A stretch of 51,318 nt of DNA from Ichthyophthirius multifiliis (lineage: Eukaryota; Ciliophora; Oligohymenophorea; Hymenostomatida): contig NW_004086157.1 in NCBI RefSeq assembly GCF_000220395.1, forward strand, positions 1 through 51,318, read 5' to 3'. Within the stretch, counting starts at the first letter, position 1, and the number at the start of each line of letters is the position of its first letter. The position numbers and the translations under genes are program-made. This document shows, in pieces, positions 1 to 12,159 of the stretch. The notes under the pieces were generated by a model. It ran no database searches and was not told the DNA's origin. It saw only the letters and a list, made by a program, of their open reading frames with translations.

Positions 1-256
1 TATTTTTATATAAATTTGTAAAATTTATTTTTTTGTTAATATCTATTGAAAATATATAATATATTTTCATGACAATTAATAAAAAGAAATTAATTTAATT
101 TAAAAATATACACGTAAACAAATAATTTTTATTTATATTAAAAAAAGAAAAAAATAAATTATAAATATGAAAATATCTAAATTTTTTTATTTTTAATACT
201 TTTTTTATCATTTATTTAATAATGTAAAAATTATTAAAGTAATGATTAATTTTCAG

Positions 257-1972
257 AACATGATATTTATCAAAAATAATATTAAGAGTAAATTATAAAC
301 GAAAATGAATAATAAATAAACAATATTAAATTTGATTAAAATAATAATAATAGTAATAATATAGAAACTAATATTCACATTAACTAGAATTAAAATTAGA
401 ATAATAATTAAAATTAAAATTTTATTAATGATACTAATTATCAAATAGAAAATACTTAAGCCTAAATTTAAGATCATGAAGATTAATATCATTAAGATTA
501 TAAATTAAATAATAAATAATAAACTCAGAATATAGATTAATATTAAGAATAAAATAAAGATAAATAAAGTGAAAATATTGATTAATATCAATAATATTAA
601 GAATTAAATAATGAAGAATAAAGTGTAAATATATTTACATAATATCAAGATATAGTAATAAACTTTTCTAATTTGATTGATTTTTGCATTTCTGATGTAT
701 TTTTCCGTTTTATTAATACATAAAAACACATGAACCATTTAATTATATATTTTTTACATATTTAATTATATACATATTAAAAAAAATGAGAAAATAGAAT
801 TATAGTAAATCTAATAAAAAATTACAACTAAACATAAATGAATAAAGTTTAATCGAATAAATAGAACAATAATTGAACTAATTATAAAATTAAATATAAT
901 AAATAAGATTTAAATTAAGTTAATAATAAGGATAAGCTTAATAAAATAATTGTAATTTATATTCGGAGTAATATTTATAAAATATAGATTAGAAAATATA
1001 ATCATTTGAAAAATAAACAATTGAATTTTAAAAATAAATTACATAATCCTAAAGCTAAATTTGTTAACTGATTTCTTAAATTAAAATTAAAAAAAAACAG
1101 AAAGTGTTTCACGAAAAATTTCTCTTAATGAAGATTCATAGAATATTTTAAATAAAAGTAATAATTTTTAAAATTTGAATTTGGAAAATAATGAAATTAA
1201 TAATAATTCAAAATAAGAAATATCAGGCTTTTATATTCAGAATTAGAATATTATTTAAAATTCTTTTTAAGAAAATAATGATTAAGTTGTCTATAATTAA
1301 ATTAATTAATAAAATAATAGTTATTAATAAGTATATTAAGGATATTAAGTAAATAATTAATTTGATAATTAATAGTAGATATAATAATAATAAACAGATA
1401 ATTATTTGGAACATTAAATAAATTATTAATAAAATAGTTAATAAATATATTAAGTATATTAGTCTAATAATTAAGATAATACTTAATAATTATAATAAGG
1501 ATAATATAATAATCATTAAGATAATAGTTAATAATTAAATTAAGATTAATATAATTAATAGTTAAATTAGGAATATTAACATAACATTTAAAATAACAAT
1601 GAATAATTATATTAAGAATATTAACCAATTAATTAAGAAAATAACTAATTATTATAATAAGAATAGTAGTAGTAAAATATTTAATTATTATAAGAAAACT
1701 AAACAGACGGATAATAAAATAATAATTTATAATAAAATATTGGTTTTTAATAAAATATTGACTTTTAATAAAATAATAATATATATTAAAATAAAAAAAG
1801 TGATGATTTTTAATAAAAAGAAAAAGTTTAAGATAATAATTCTAATACATAGTAATAAAATAATTTAAAAAATAATAACCCATTTAATATTCCTAAAAGC
1901 AATCTAAATTAAAGGATATAAAGGCCTAATAGAAATTATTAAAAAGCATCAGAAATATTTGGAAAAAAATGA
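257..1972 (+). CDS. Q/N-rich coiled-coil protein, 5' end not resolved
   Basis: I do not recognise the family. With TAR read as Gln the frame runs from a putative acceptor (TTTTCAG at 251-256) to TGA at 1970-1972. The first part is rich in N and Q. After a probable intron at 655-797, which has GT...AG ends and no internal AG before its end, comes a heptad-like coiled coil containing IEQIEQQLNQLQNQIQQI. A 38-bp intron at 1063-1100 restores the frame into a long Q/N-rich tail with SVSRKISLNED at its start and IPKSNLNQ near its end. An alternative is that 786 (ATG, overlapping a TGA) starts a separate gene, but the phase-0 intron joins both parts better. No in-frame ATG is seen upstream, so a first exon probably lies before 224 or outside the window. 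Such prion-like Q/N tails are common in ciliate proteins. Confidence 0.6.
655..797 (+). other. probable intron of the Q/N-rich gene
   Basis: It starts GTAATAAAC and ends AAAATAG. The 143 bases are more T-rich than the flanks and contain no AG dinucleotide before the end, apart from the GAG at 788-790. Both sides are phase 0. Confidence 0.5.
1063..1100 (+). other. 38-bp intron of the Q/N-rich gene
   Basis: GTTAACTG...AAACAG. It joins phase 1 to phase 1 and resolves an apparent frameshift at the A9 run. The size matches other introns in the window. Confidence 0.7.
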
Positions 1973-2149
1973 TTTTTCTTAGACAAAAAAATTATAATTA
2001 TATATTTTAAAGGATACTTAAAAAGTTTATTATATAAAATAAAGTTAATTATAAATTGAAAAAATATAAATATAAATATATTTATATATATATTAAATTT
2101 TTATTATATTTAAATTTATAAATTTTTATAATTGTAATCTAAAAATTTT

Positions 2150-3240
2150 ATTAGCCTTCCTTAATTTAATTATAATTTTCATAGTTTTTTATCTATTTTT
2201 TTTAATTAATAAAAATATATTTAACTGGCTTGTTTAATTTTAATAGCATAACAAATTCATTAAAAATAAAAATATTTTTATTTATTTTTTAAAATTAATT
2301 TTATTTATTATTTTATTATAAAAATAAAAATTCTTTTTATTTTTTACTTTATGTATCTTTATTTAATATTGTTTTTTAATTTTATTAACTTTTATTTATT
2401 TATTTTATAAAAAAACTTGATTTATTTAAATATATTTATTTTATTTATAATTTGCTGATCTATTATATATATTACTTTTATTACATTTTATTTTGAGTTT
2501 TTTGATTGTTATGAAGTTTTTTTTATTTAAGCATATTTTTAAAGTTTACAATTTTTATTGCTTATTTTTAAAAATTATATTAATATTATTATTTTTTTAG
2601 TAAAATAAGAAATTGTTTATAGAATCAAATAATTTATTATAATGAAACATTTAATGTATATAATAAATAATTAAATATTTAAATTGATATACTTCTTTAT
2701 TAATTAAATCATAAATATATTATTAATTTTATTATATTATATTTTTATTTGTAATATATCTTTTTGATTATTACTTTTTATAAATTTTTCTATTTATTAA
2801 TTTGTATTGAATATTGTTAATTATTTTGTGTTATATTATATAAATAATTATTTGGAAATTAAATATAATAAATTCAATTAATTTTTATATAATTTTTTTT
2901 TATTTTTCTTCAAGTTCTTTGATACATTTTATAATTAAAATAAGTTCATTTTTTATAGTCTTTATTTATTTTATTAGTTATATATTTATTTTTTTATGTA
3001 TTTTAAATTATATAGCATGTTATTAAATTAATTATATATATTAGAAACTAAAAAAAGAATTATTATTATTAATTAAGTCTATATACTTAATAATTATTGT
3101 CAAATTTAACAAGTATTTTACTACTATTATTATGCTATTTTTTTAACTGAAATATTTTGGTATTTTACTTGTTTATTAAATAATTTTTACACTTTATAAT
3201 ATTAGATTAATTAAAATTTTTATAATATTTTCATTTTTTG
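2150..3240 (-). CDS. possible hyper-AT-rich gene (weak)
   Basis: Coding is suggested but not proven. On the minus strand a short exon near 3147-3087 reads LKKQHNNSSKILVKFDNNYQ, bounded by a TTTCAG acceptor and a GTATATAGAC donor; the following 39-bp intron ends CTTTTTTTAG at 3048. Further downstream a different frame stays free of TGA for roughly 290 codons (about 3000-2150), including a coiled-coil-like stretch ending KCIKELEEK. In DNA this AT-rich, long TGA-free frames arise easily, so length alone means little. K, N, I and Q dominate. No family is recognisable, and start and stop are not determined. Confidence 0.25.
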
Positions 3241-4102
3241 GACAACTGTATAAATCTTTGAAACAATTAGTGAAAAAAAATTCAATTTTTGTATATTTTT
3301 TTTATTAATTTTATTATATTTTAATTCTTTTTTATTTAAAAATTAAAATTGGTTTTTTTGATGAAATATTATAATAAGACTTCTAAATAAAATTAATTTA
3401 ATCAATTTTTAATGCAAATTAATTTTTTTCCATCATATAGTTATTTATTAAGGATTTTGATCATATTTTGTACTAAAAAGATGTAAAAAAAAAGTATATT
3501 TATATAAAAATTCAAGTTAATTTAATATATATTTAAGTATAATTTTAAATAAGTATTTATACTCTAATTTATAAAAAAATAATTATTTTATAATGCCAAT
3601 ATTCCTCGCAAAATTTATTTTAAAAAATCACATATTTTTATATAATTTAAACTAATAAGATAACCCTTAAAAATCTAAAAACTATTTATTATAATATAAA
3701 AACATTAATTAATTATTTAATAAATTATAAAGGAAAATTAAAAAATAAATATAAAAATTAAATAACATTTAATTAAATATTAAATTATAAATTGATTTAA
3801 TAAATTATAAAATTAATAAATATATTTAAAATATAATATATTATATTTTATAATATAAATGTTATTGATCATTTACAATTATTATAAAATTTATGACAAA
3901 AACAATATATCTAATTTTATTTTTTATATATATTTAAATTTATAATTTTTAAAATATTAATTTAGATCATTTTTAGAATAAGAAAATATTAAGATTAATT
4001 TAATTTTTTTTTTTCCAAAAAAAATATAAATTAATAATTTTTTTGATTTTTTTTTTTTAAAAAAAATAATAATAAAAAAAATATCATAATATAAATAAGA
4101 AA

Positions 4103-6129
4103 ATGAATTTATAATAATAAATGAAATAATTTTAATTATTCTAATAATACATAAAAACATTAGATCATCAATAATTAATTGATAAACTAGCAAAAACAGA
4201 ATTAAAATGTATAAAATTATAATTTGAAAATGAAAGACTTAAACAAAAACAAAAATTAGAAAAATCCAAATATTATTCCAATAAAGAAATAGATATTAAA
4301 AAAAATTCTAAATCAAATGAAAAAAAGCCCAAAATAGAAAAAAATTACACAAGCATAACTCATAAACAATAAAATTAAATTAATTTAAAAAACTAAAATT
4401 TATTACATTCCATTCCTTCATTAATAATAATATAATAAGAAAAATACAATTTAATAAATCAAAAAGAAACAGTTCCAGAAGATATAACAAACTCTTGTTT
4501 ACAAAAGAGTCATTTTTTTCAAGAAAATAAAAATTCAGCCAATTTTTTATTCGAAGAGTTCTTTATTATAGGCCCCGAAAGGCTCGATTTATAATCTAAA
4601 CTTGAAAATAAAAAAGAAGGCTTTTCTACACAGAAAACCTACCTTTAATTTCCTGGAGAAATTCCTCTTGAATAATGCCAAAAAAGAAAATCAGTATAGG
4701 ATTTTTGTTTCCCTTTTGGTGTAAAATATGCAATTTAAAATCCCGATCATATCCAGGATTAAATTTAAATGAAAATATTTTGCAAAAATGCTTCTAATTT
4801 ATCCCAAAGTACTTTTTTTTTTACCCTAATGGGCAATAGTAAAAATTCAGATTTATCAAATATTACATTAGATAAATGTAATCCTTCAAAAAGCATATAT
4901 TGTATATGTTATTAAAATGAAGATTTTGTTTTTATTCCTGAATATAATTCAATATGTGTAGTTCCTGTTATATATTGTTTTATGACATATTATCCTTTTA
5001 TGAAGTTTTTCCTTGATATAATAACTGAAATAATAAATACTTTAAAAATAGCAAGAATACATTAATATTTATAAATTTAAAATTCGGAATAGTTAACTGA
5101 TGAGGAAAAAACTTAAAAAAAATGACCTTAGATATATACAAATAAGTGGAAAATTTCAACCAAATTTCTTCTCTAAAAACTTACCTTAATCAAGCCTAAA
5201 AATAAATGCCGCACCCTTGTAGATAAATATTTTTTAATTATGATTGTAATGGAAATATTTAACATAAGTAATTTATGATTCCATGTACAACAAGACTTCC
5301 TTTTTTAGAAGTCGAATGGGGATCTGCTCTGACTTTTTCGAATATTCCTTTTGATGACTTTTTGTTCCTTTTTACGTGTATTTCTTTGGAAAAAAATGTA
5401 ATTTTCTTTTCTTAAAATATCACTCTTCTTACAACTTCAATTTAGACTTTTGCCAGTAGCTTAAGACCCTTTTTATACCCTCATCCTATTATTTTTAGTC
5501 TTCCAGTATAGCTTTATGATATGATAGATTCCCCTGTACCTTGTATTATAGGGGTAAATGTTCCTAATAAGTAAGCTTAAATAGAAATTTGTAATGAATA
5601 TAAATTATAAGAAAAGTTTGTTTATGATTTGGATTTGAATGAGTTTATTGTAGATGATTTGAATGCGGCGGATTTGGCTAAATATATTCCTCATTTTAAG
5701 GAGGTTTAAAATGATTTGATTAAAAATTATTTAGAATTAAATATGATGTCATCGAAAAAATATAACTTTTTTAATTTAAATAAGTAAAGTAAAAATGCTT
5801 TTAAAAAATTGATTTATGAACCTAATTAAAGATAGTGGAATAATATGATTATTATTCTTGAAAAATTAAGGAATGTTTTAGAAGAATGCATTACTAAGCC
5901 TATTAAAGAATAAGCACAAAATTTTTAAAATTAAATTTAATTAATTAAACTTAAATAGCCTTAATAAAGTGGTGAAATTAATAATAAGTAAGAAATGGTT
6001 GATTTAAGTGAAATCTAAAAATACATTAAATATAAAAGTGATAAGTTATTTTTTAAAAGCTTCTTATAAACTTAAATTTTTAGTTATTATGTTGAAACTT
6101 AAATTAATTAAATAAATATTTAATGTTGA
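4103..6129 (+). CDS. DENN-domain protein (putative Rab guanine-nucleotide exchange factor)
   Basis: DENN modules act as GDP/GTP exchange factors for Rab GTPases in membrane traffic. From ATG 4103 the protein starts with a coiled-coil segment (LIDKLAKTELKCIKLQ), then an uDENN-like start FFIIGPERLDL near residue 153. The cDENN core follows near residues 410-485: FLFTCISLEKNVIFFSQN, then LYPHPIIFSLPVQLYDMI and DSPVPCIIGVN, which match the usual pattern of a family helix, a YP..hP.hP strand and the apVPfiiGv loop. A dDENN-like tail ends at TGA 6127-6129. One base is missing at an A8 run (5115-5122), where reading must shift by -1; both sides are clearly coding. Composition is less AT-rich than the surrounding DNA. 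The domain call is firm, the Rab target unknown. Confidence 0.85.
5115..5122 (+). other. frame interruption at an A8 run in the DENN gene
   Basis: The frame before the run ends in TGA immediately after it (5123-5125). The frame one base back continues MTLDIYKQVENF and leads into cDENN. A short intron with matching phase was looked for and not found. Confidence 0.6.
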
Positions 6130-9100
6130 GTTTTTTTTTTTTTTTAAACAAAAAATAAAATAAAGAGTATACTTGATTTTAAACAAAAAATAGTTATATT
6201 AATATTCATTTTTTTCTAAAAAAATAATAACATCATTATCATTAAAATTATTAGTTATTTAAAAAAATACAATTTTATTAATAAAATAAAAAAATTAAAA
6301 TAGAAATAAAGCTTTTTTAAATATATATTCTTTTTATTATTTTTTTTCATTAAATTTTAAAAATTAATAAAGAATAATTCTGATTTTTCTATTATTCTTA
6401 TAATAAATTTAAGTATTGAATATTATTAATTTATATAAAAAGTAAGAAATTAATTATAATAAGAAATATCATTTTATAAATATTTTTATAATCAATAAAT
6501 AATTTTGATATAATTCTCTTATATTCTATTAAACCAAGAAATTTATCTCAATATTTTTTTATTTAAATAATATTATAATTCTTTAATTTCATAATTATTC
6601 ATTTTTAATTTACAAACTTTAAATTATAAGATTTTTATTTACTTTATGAATTAAATATTAAGGTTACTTTTTATATTAAACTGTAGAAAAAGAAAGAAAA
6701 TAATCTAAAAGACATTAACCAATAAAAAATAAAATATTTTTATTTTTAATTTGAAATTTAAGGGTTTTAATTTAATATAAACTTAATCTGTAATTATACT
6801 TTATTATTTTAAAACATTTTTAATTTTAGAGAATAATTTTTATTTTTATTAAATCTTTAATTTATTTAATAAACATATATATATATATATTTATTGAAAT
6901 AATTATTTAAAATTTTTTCTAATTTTTGTCCAAAAAATATATTTTAATAATTAATTATTAAATATTATATGATATATCTTCAAGTTATATTTCTTTATTA
7001 TAACAAATAAAATATTTCTAATAATTATAATTGATTATATATATTAAAGTATTAATTTATTAATTTTCTAAAGCATTTTTTTATTGGTATTTACAAAATT
7101 ATAATTTTCTTATTTTTTAAAAAATATTTTAAGAAAGAAAAAATCAAAACTTAATATTTTTTTTAAAGTCTCTATTTTAACAATATAATATAATAATTTT
7201 TTATATCAATTACTTTTTAAGTATATCTTTTTTATATGTTTCTATATTTGTTAATTATTTATTAATTTTTTTGTAAAAAAAAAAAAAATGTAAAATATTT
7301 TTTTTTGTTATTTTTCATAGTTTATTTTAATTATAAAATAGAATTTCGAAATATTATTTAAATATTTTGATAAAAAATATCTTATGTAATTTATTTAAAT
7401 AAATGTATTTATGTATTTTTTATTTTACATATTATTTATTTTTTCAAACACAGATATAAAGAATATAAATAAGTTAAATTTAAATATAATAAAGAATATA
7501 TAATAAAAATATATATTAATAATATATTTACATTTATAATGTATTTGATATTATATTATTTTATTTAGTTTCTTATTTATTTTTATATATAAAATCTAAA
7601 CTAATTTATAAAATATTTATTAGAAGGTATTATTAAAATTAAAAAAATTCAATTTAAAAATTAATGTTGAATAATTGTTAGAATTTTATAAAAATTAGAA
7701 AAAGATGATCTTTAAAAAAATAATTTAATAATTAATTAGAAAATATAAATAATTATAAAACAATTTAATAATAATAAAAGCATTTAATTTAATAGATAAG
7801 TAAATTCAATATAAAATAGTTTTTATTTTCTTTTTTTGTTGTTGTTAATAAAACTCTTATACATAAACTATAATATAAATATATTGTAAAAACATATATA
7901 ATTTTAAAAATAAAGTTTTTTAATAATCAAAATGAAATAATTACTAAAATTATATAATTCAGATAAAAATAATTATGAAAAATATAAAATTAATTTGAAT
8001 AATAAATTAATATAATAATTGATATTTTTTCATTTTTACAAAATAAATTATAAATACATATTATATTTTTTAAAAAATATTAATTTATCATATAATAAAA
8101 TTAAATTTATTATAATAATAATAATTTAATAATTTTTACTTTTTAAATATTTTAAATAAATTATTTTATTTATTATAAATGTAATATAATATTAATAATT
8201 AAATATATAAATTATATCTCAACTATATTTATTTATTATATAAAATAAATTATTTAAAAATATAAAATATAGATAAATAAATAATCTATTTGTAATATAA
8301 ATGAATTAATTAATTTAATAAAAATATTTCTTTAAATAAACGGTAAGTATAATTACTAAGATTTTATCAATTTTTTTTTTTAAAAAATAATAATATAAAA
8401 TATATATGAATTATATAATATTTTGATTAAATTTAATTTTTTTTATTATATTAATGAAAAGAATTTGAAAATGTAAAAAAATAAATTTAAAAATAATTAT
8501 AATAATAAATGATGAAATTAAAAAAATATATTTTAAAAGAAATATTTATGAAATTGTAATTTAATAATATTTTTTTTATTGAAGATATTTATTGAAAACT
8601 AAACAATTACTTTTTTTTTTATTTTTTATATTTTTAAAAAACTATTCTAAAATAATTTATAAGTCATATTTAATTATATTAAAAACATATTTAATAAAAT
8701 TTAATAAAGAATTAATAGAATGAAATTATTATAAGATTAATGCTAATAACTACTACATAACTATTTCTTAGATTTAAAAAAATTAAAATATTTTTACATT
8801 TTTATATATAATATATAGATTTACCTTAAATATATCTAATTTTTATAAAAGAAAAACGAATTTAAATATAAAGTTTCAATATATTTTAGATAATAAAAAT
8901 AAATATTTAAAATATAATAAAATAGTATTAAAATAAAAATTAAAAATATATAAAAAAATAAAAAATAAATATATATAATTAAATATATAAAATAGTAATT
9001 TTTTCTTTTTTATTTATCCCCCCAAAAAAAAAAAAAAAAAAAAAAAATTCTTTTAACAAAAAAAAAAAGGAAAGTTAATTTCAAAATTAAAAGCTTTAAA

Positions 9101-9271
9101 GAGATTATTAAAAAAAAAAAAGAAGAAGTAAAGGTTTTTTTTATTTAAAAAGGAAATTTTTTTTTTTTTCTTTTAAGGGAAAAAAAAAAAAAAAAAATAG
9201 AAATCAATCAAAAGTGAAATTCTTTCCTAAAAATATTGTTTCTTTGTTTTTTTTGGTTTTTTTTGTTTTTT
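6130..9271. other. AT-rich spacer with long homopolymers
   Basis: I see no convincing coding stretch, tRNA or repeat family here. GC is very low. The right end (about 9000-9200) has exceptional homopolymers, including C6 followed by A24 (9018-9047), several A/T runs of 11-17, and a short higher-GC patch near 9290 that is already the 3' end of the TPR gene. Confidence 0.6.
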
Positions 9272-10350
9272 TCAAAAGTTTGGGTAGATTTTCTATAATA
9301 GTTTAATTCTTTCAAATGTTAAAAGTTAGTTTTCACAAAAAAGATTTAGTTTTTCTTAATTATTAATATTTTTTAATTCTTCGAATAAATAAAAGTTTTC
9401 AAACTATTTTAATTCATTATTTTTTCCTTCTTTTATATATTATTCTAAAAAAAATTAACTTTTTTCATAATTTCTAAGCTTTTTTTCAAGTAAAAATTCC
9501 CAAAAAAAACACTGCTTTTTTAATTGATTATTTTTTTTAAAATATCTATCAAAAAAATATTCTCTTCGTATTTTTTTTACAAAAAAGTAACTCTTTTTCT
9601 TATATTTTACCAAGATTTTTTGCTACTTTCCAAAATTGCTCACTTTTTTCGTTTTAGCCTAAACATAAAAGACATTTAACACCAAAATAAATTCCTAAAA
9701 ATCCATTATTTTGAATCCCATATGAAAAAAAAAGGATATATTTTTCACATAAATCAAAACAAATGTCATAGTATCCCCCTTCAAATAATCCTTATATGTT
9801 TTTTTCCATTATTTCTTTAGCGTCTAAGTTCTTATTTTGGGCTCCTAGTGTAAAGTTATGAATAGCTTTTTCATATAAACCATTTTTTAAGCAAAAGTCA
9901 CCAAAAGAAAGATAATGCTATCCATTTAAATATGAAGCTTTTTCAAAATATAGAATTGCTTCGGAAATTTTTCCAATTTAAGATAAAGATTCAGCTTTAG
10001 TTCTATACACAGAAGCTTTTAAGAAAGGATTTATATCCTAATTTTCGATATTTTTTAACTAATTTAAAGCTGTTTCATGTAAATTTAATTTCTATAAGCT
10101 TATAGAATAGTTTAGAATATATTAAATATTATTAGGCTCTAATTAGGATAATATTTAAAAATATTCAGCACTTTTATGGTAGTCTTCGTCCATGAAATAT
10201 TCATAGGCTTATGTTTGTATTTATGAAGAACAAAATTTAAATGGTTAAGAAGTGTTTGTTATACTTAATTTTTTTTTTTTTTTTTTTTTATATTAAAGTT
10301 TTTATTTTTTATTACAATTTTTTTATTAGTTTAAATGAGAGAGTTTTCAT
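9272..10350 (-). CDS. TPR-repeat protein
   Basis: Read on the minus strand the protein contains several tetratricopeptide helices: YHKSAEYFQILSQLEPNN, then AEISL-type pairs such as GKISEAILYFEKASYLNG and NGLYEKAIHNFTLGAQNK. TPR arrays are protein-protein scaffolds, and no partner can be named. The second half (DRYFKKNNQLKKQ to LLQKIYPNF, stop TCA at 9272-9274) needs a one-base shift at a T7 run near 9552-9558; without it a TGA occurs at 9549-9551. The start is uncertain. ATG at 10350 (MKTLSFKLIKK) is the best candidate, but it is joined to the TPR frame only across a T21 tract (10269-10289) whose length decides the frame. Confidence 0.75.
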
Positions 10351-10625
10351 TGTGTTTTTAATTTTTTTTTTTTTTTTTCTTTTTTTGGTGGTAATTTTTA
10401 TTTATATTTTAGTGCAACGTCGTTATTGTTATTTTTTTAGTATTTTTTTTTTTTTAGTATTTTTTTTTTTTTTCTTTTTTTTTGTAAAATTTTTTTTTTT
10501 TTTTTTTTCTTTTATTTTATTTTATTTTATTTTCAATTTTTTTTTTTTTTTAATTTTTATTTTTATAAAATTTATAATTATTATAATTTTTTCTTTTTCT
10601 TTTTACATTATCAATTTTATGTTTT
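10268..10625. repeat. T-rich low-complexity tract
   Basis: On the + strand it is almost pure T with runs of 9-21, including T21 at 10269-10289. Read as + strand protein it would be mostly Phe, which is not credible. It is probably the 5' region of the minus-strand TPR gene. Confidence 0.7.
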
Positions 10626-10951
10626 TTCAAATAACTTTAAATTGAAATACAGATGTCATTTAAAAAAATAAAAACAAAAAAATAAGAGATTAATTTAAAT
10701 TTCCCAAAATTTAATTATTTTTATAAAATAAAATATAATAGTTTTTAAAAAGAAAATATAAATAAGAAAGAAAATATAAATAAAGTAGAAGAATATATAA
10801 AAATAATTTAAATAATTATATAAAAAAAAATATAATTTTGCTTTATTTTTTAAATTATAATTATTTATATCAAAAAAGTAGAAAACAAAAAATTAATTTA
10901 TAATACAAATATTTTTTTTTGTAGAAAAAATAAAAATTTTAGGATTTTTTT

Positions 10952-11447
10952 TCATTATTACTAAAATATGTTAAAAATTTATTCAAATTATATATTATTA
11001 ATATCATTTGAAAATATAAATAGCTTCATATATAGAAAATCAATTTATTATTTATTTAAATTAGTTTATGATTAAGTAATACATTACTCAAATTATTTTT
11101 TAGTACATTATAAGCTGTTATTGTTTTTTTTTACGTTTGGGTCTTTATTTAAAATATTTAAGATAATTCCTTTTTATTTATTCAATATCTATATATAAAT
11201 ATATTTTAAAATTAAAAATATAAATTATTTAATTTATATTACTTCTGATATTTATTATTACATAATTTTCTATTCATCTAAAGTATAAATTTTGTAATTA
11301 TCAACTAAGTTTTTAAATATACTAAAAACTACTATTATTTCATTACATAAACTAAAATCAAATTTAATATATTCCTAATCATTATTTTCGACTAAGTATC
11401 GTGAAAAATCTATTAAATATTAATCATTTTATAAATTAAATGGATAC
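10952..11447 (-). CDS. hypothetical protein, last two exons
   Basis: Family not recognised. The penultimate exon (11447-11243) reads YPFNLQNDQYLIDFSRYLVE and then KFDFSLCNEIIVVFSIFKNL, a varied composition typical of real coding. A 54-bp intron (11242-11189, GTAATATAAA...ATATATAG) joins in phase 0 to the last exon, which starts ILNKQKGIILNILNKDPNV and ends at TGA (TCA 10952-10954). An upstream exon is likely near 11640-11730, where NVIDDNYISLEQIYNIL can be read, distantly reminiscent of the second half of an EF-hand. I would not call calcium binding from this. Start unknown. Confidence 0.5.
11189..11242 (-). other. 54-bp intron
   Basis: GT...AG intron in phase 0 between two exons that are both clearly coding. 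Confidence 0.6.
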
Positions 11448-11936
11448 CTATAAAAATATATAAATATATATATAATTTTATATAAATATTTTCTGTATTT
11501 TTAAATTAAAAAAAATCATCTATAAAAAAAAAAAATATAGTAAATAATAAAATGGCAATTTTATAATTAAATAATTTTTAGAAAAATACAGAAAATAAAA
11601 AATAAAGTAAAAATAAAAATTTATATATTATAAAAATATAATAATAAATAAATGATTACATTTGCAATATATTATAAATTTATTCTAAAGAAATATAATT
11701 ATCATCTATTACATTATTATAAAAAATCTAAAAAATAAAAATAAAAAATATAATATAAATTTAAAAAGATAATTAAAAAAAGAAAAATATAAATATTTAT
11801 ATATAAAAATATTTATATATATATATATATTTATAAATATATAAATATATATAAATTTATATTTATAGATATTTATTTTATTTAAAATAATATATTTTTA
11901 TATTTATTTTTATATTTATATCATATTCATATTTAT

Positions 11937-12104
11937 AAAAAATATAAAATTATATTAGATTAAAAATATATATTTTTTTTAAAAAAATATACATTTTCTA
12001 TTTCTTAAATTGAAATATTTTATTCTTATAAAATATATTTAATTTTCATTCCTAATTATTTTATTTCATCTATTTCAACTTTTTTAATTCTTTTACCTTA
12101 TTAG

Positions 12105-12159
<55 letters not shown>

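Noticed and set aside
1223-1868. Ile/Leu- and Lys/Asn-rich ORFs on both strands
   Set aside because: Shadows of the Q/N-rich gene, whose true frame uses TAA/TAG as Gln.
9018-9047. C6A24 as a telomere-like sequence
   Set aside because: There is no tandem CCCCAA repeat; it is a single C run beside an A run.
10241-10645. Plus-strand ORF of about 134 codons that is mostly Phe
   Set aside because: It is a translation of T homopolymers. The coding evidence next to it is on the minus strand (TPR gene).
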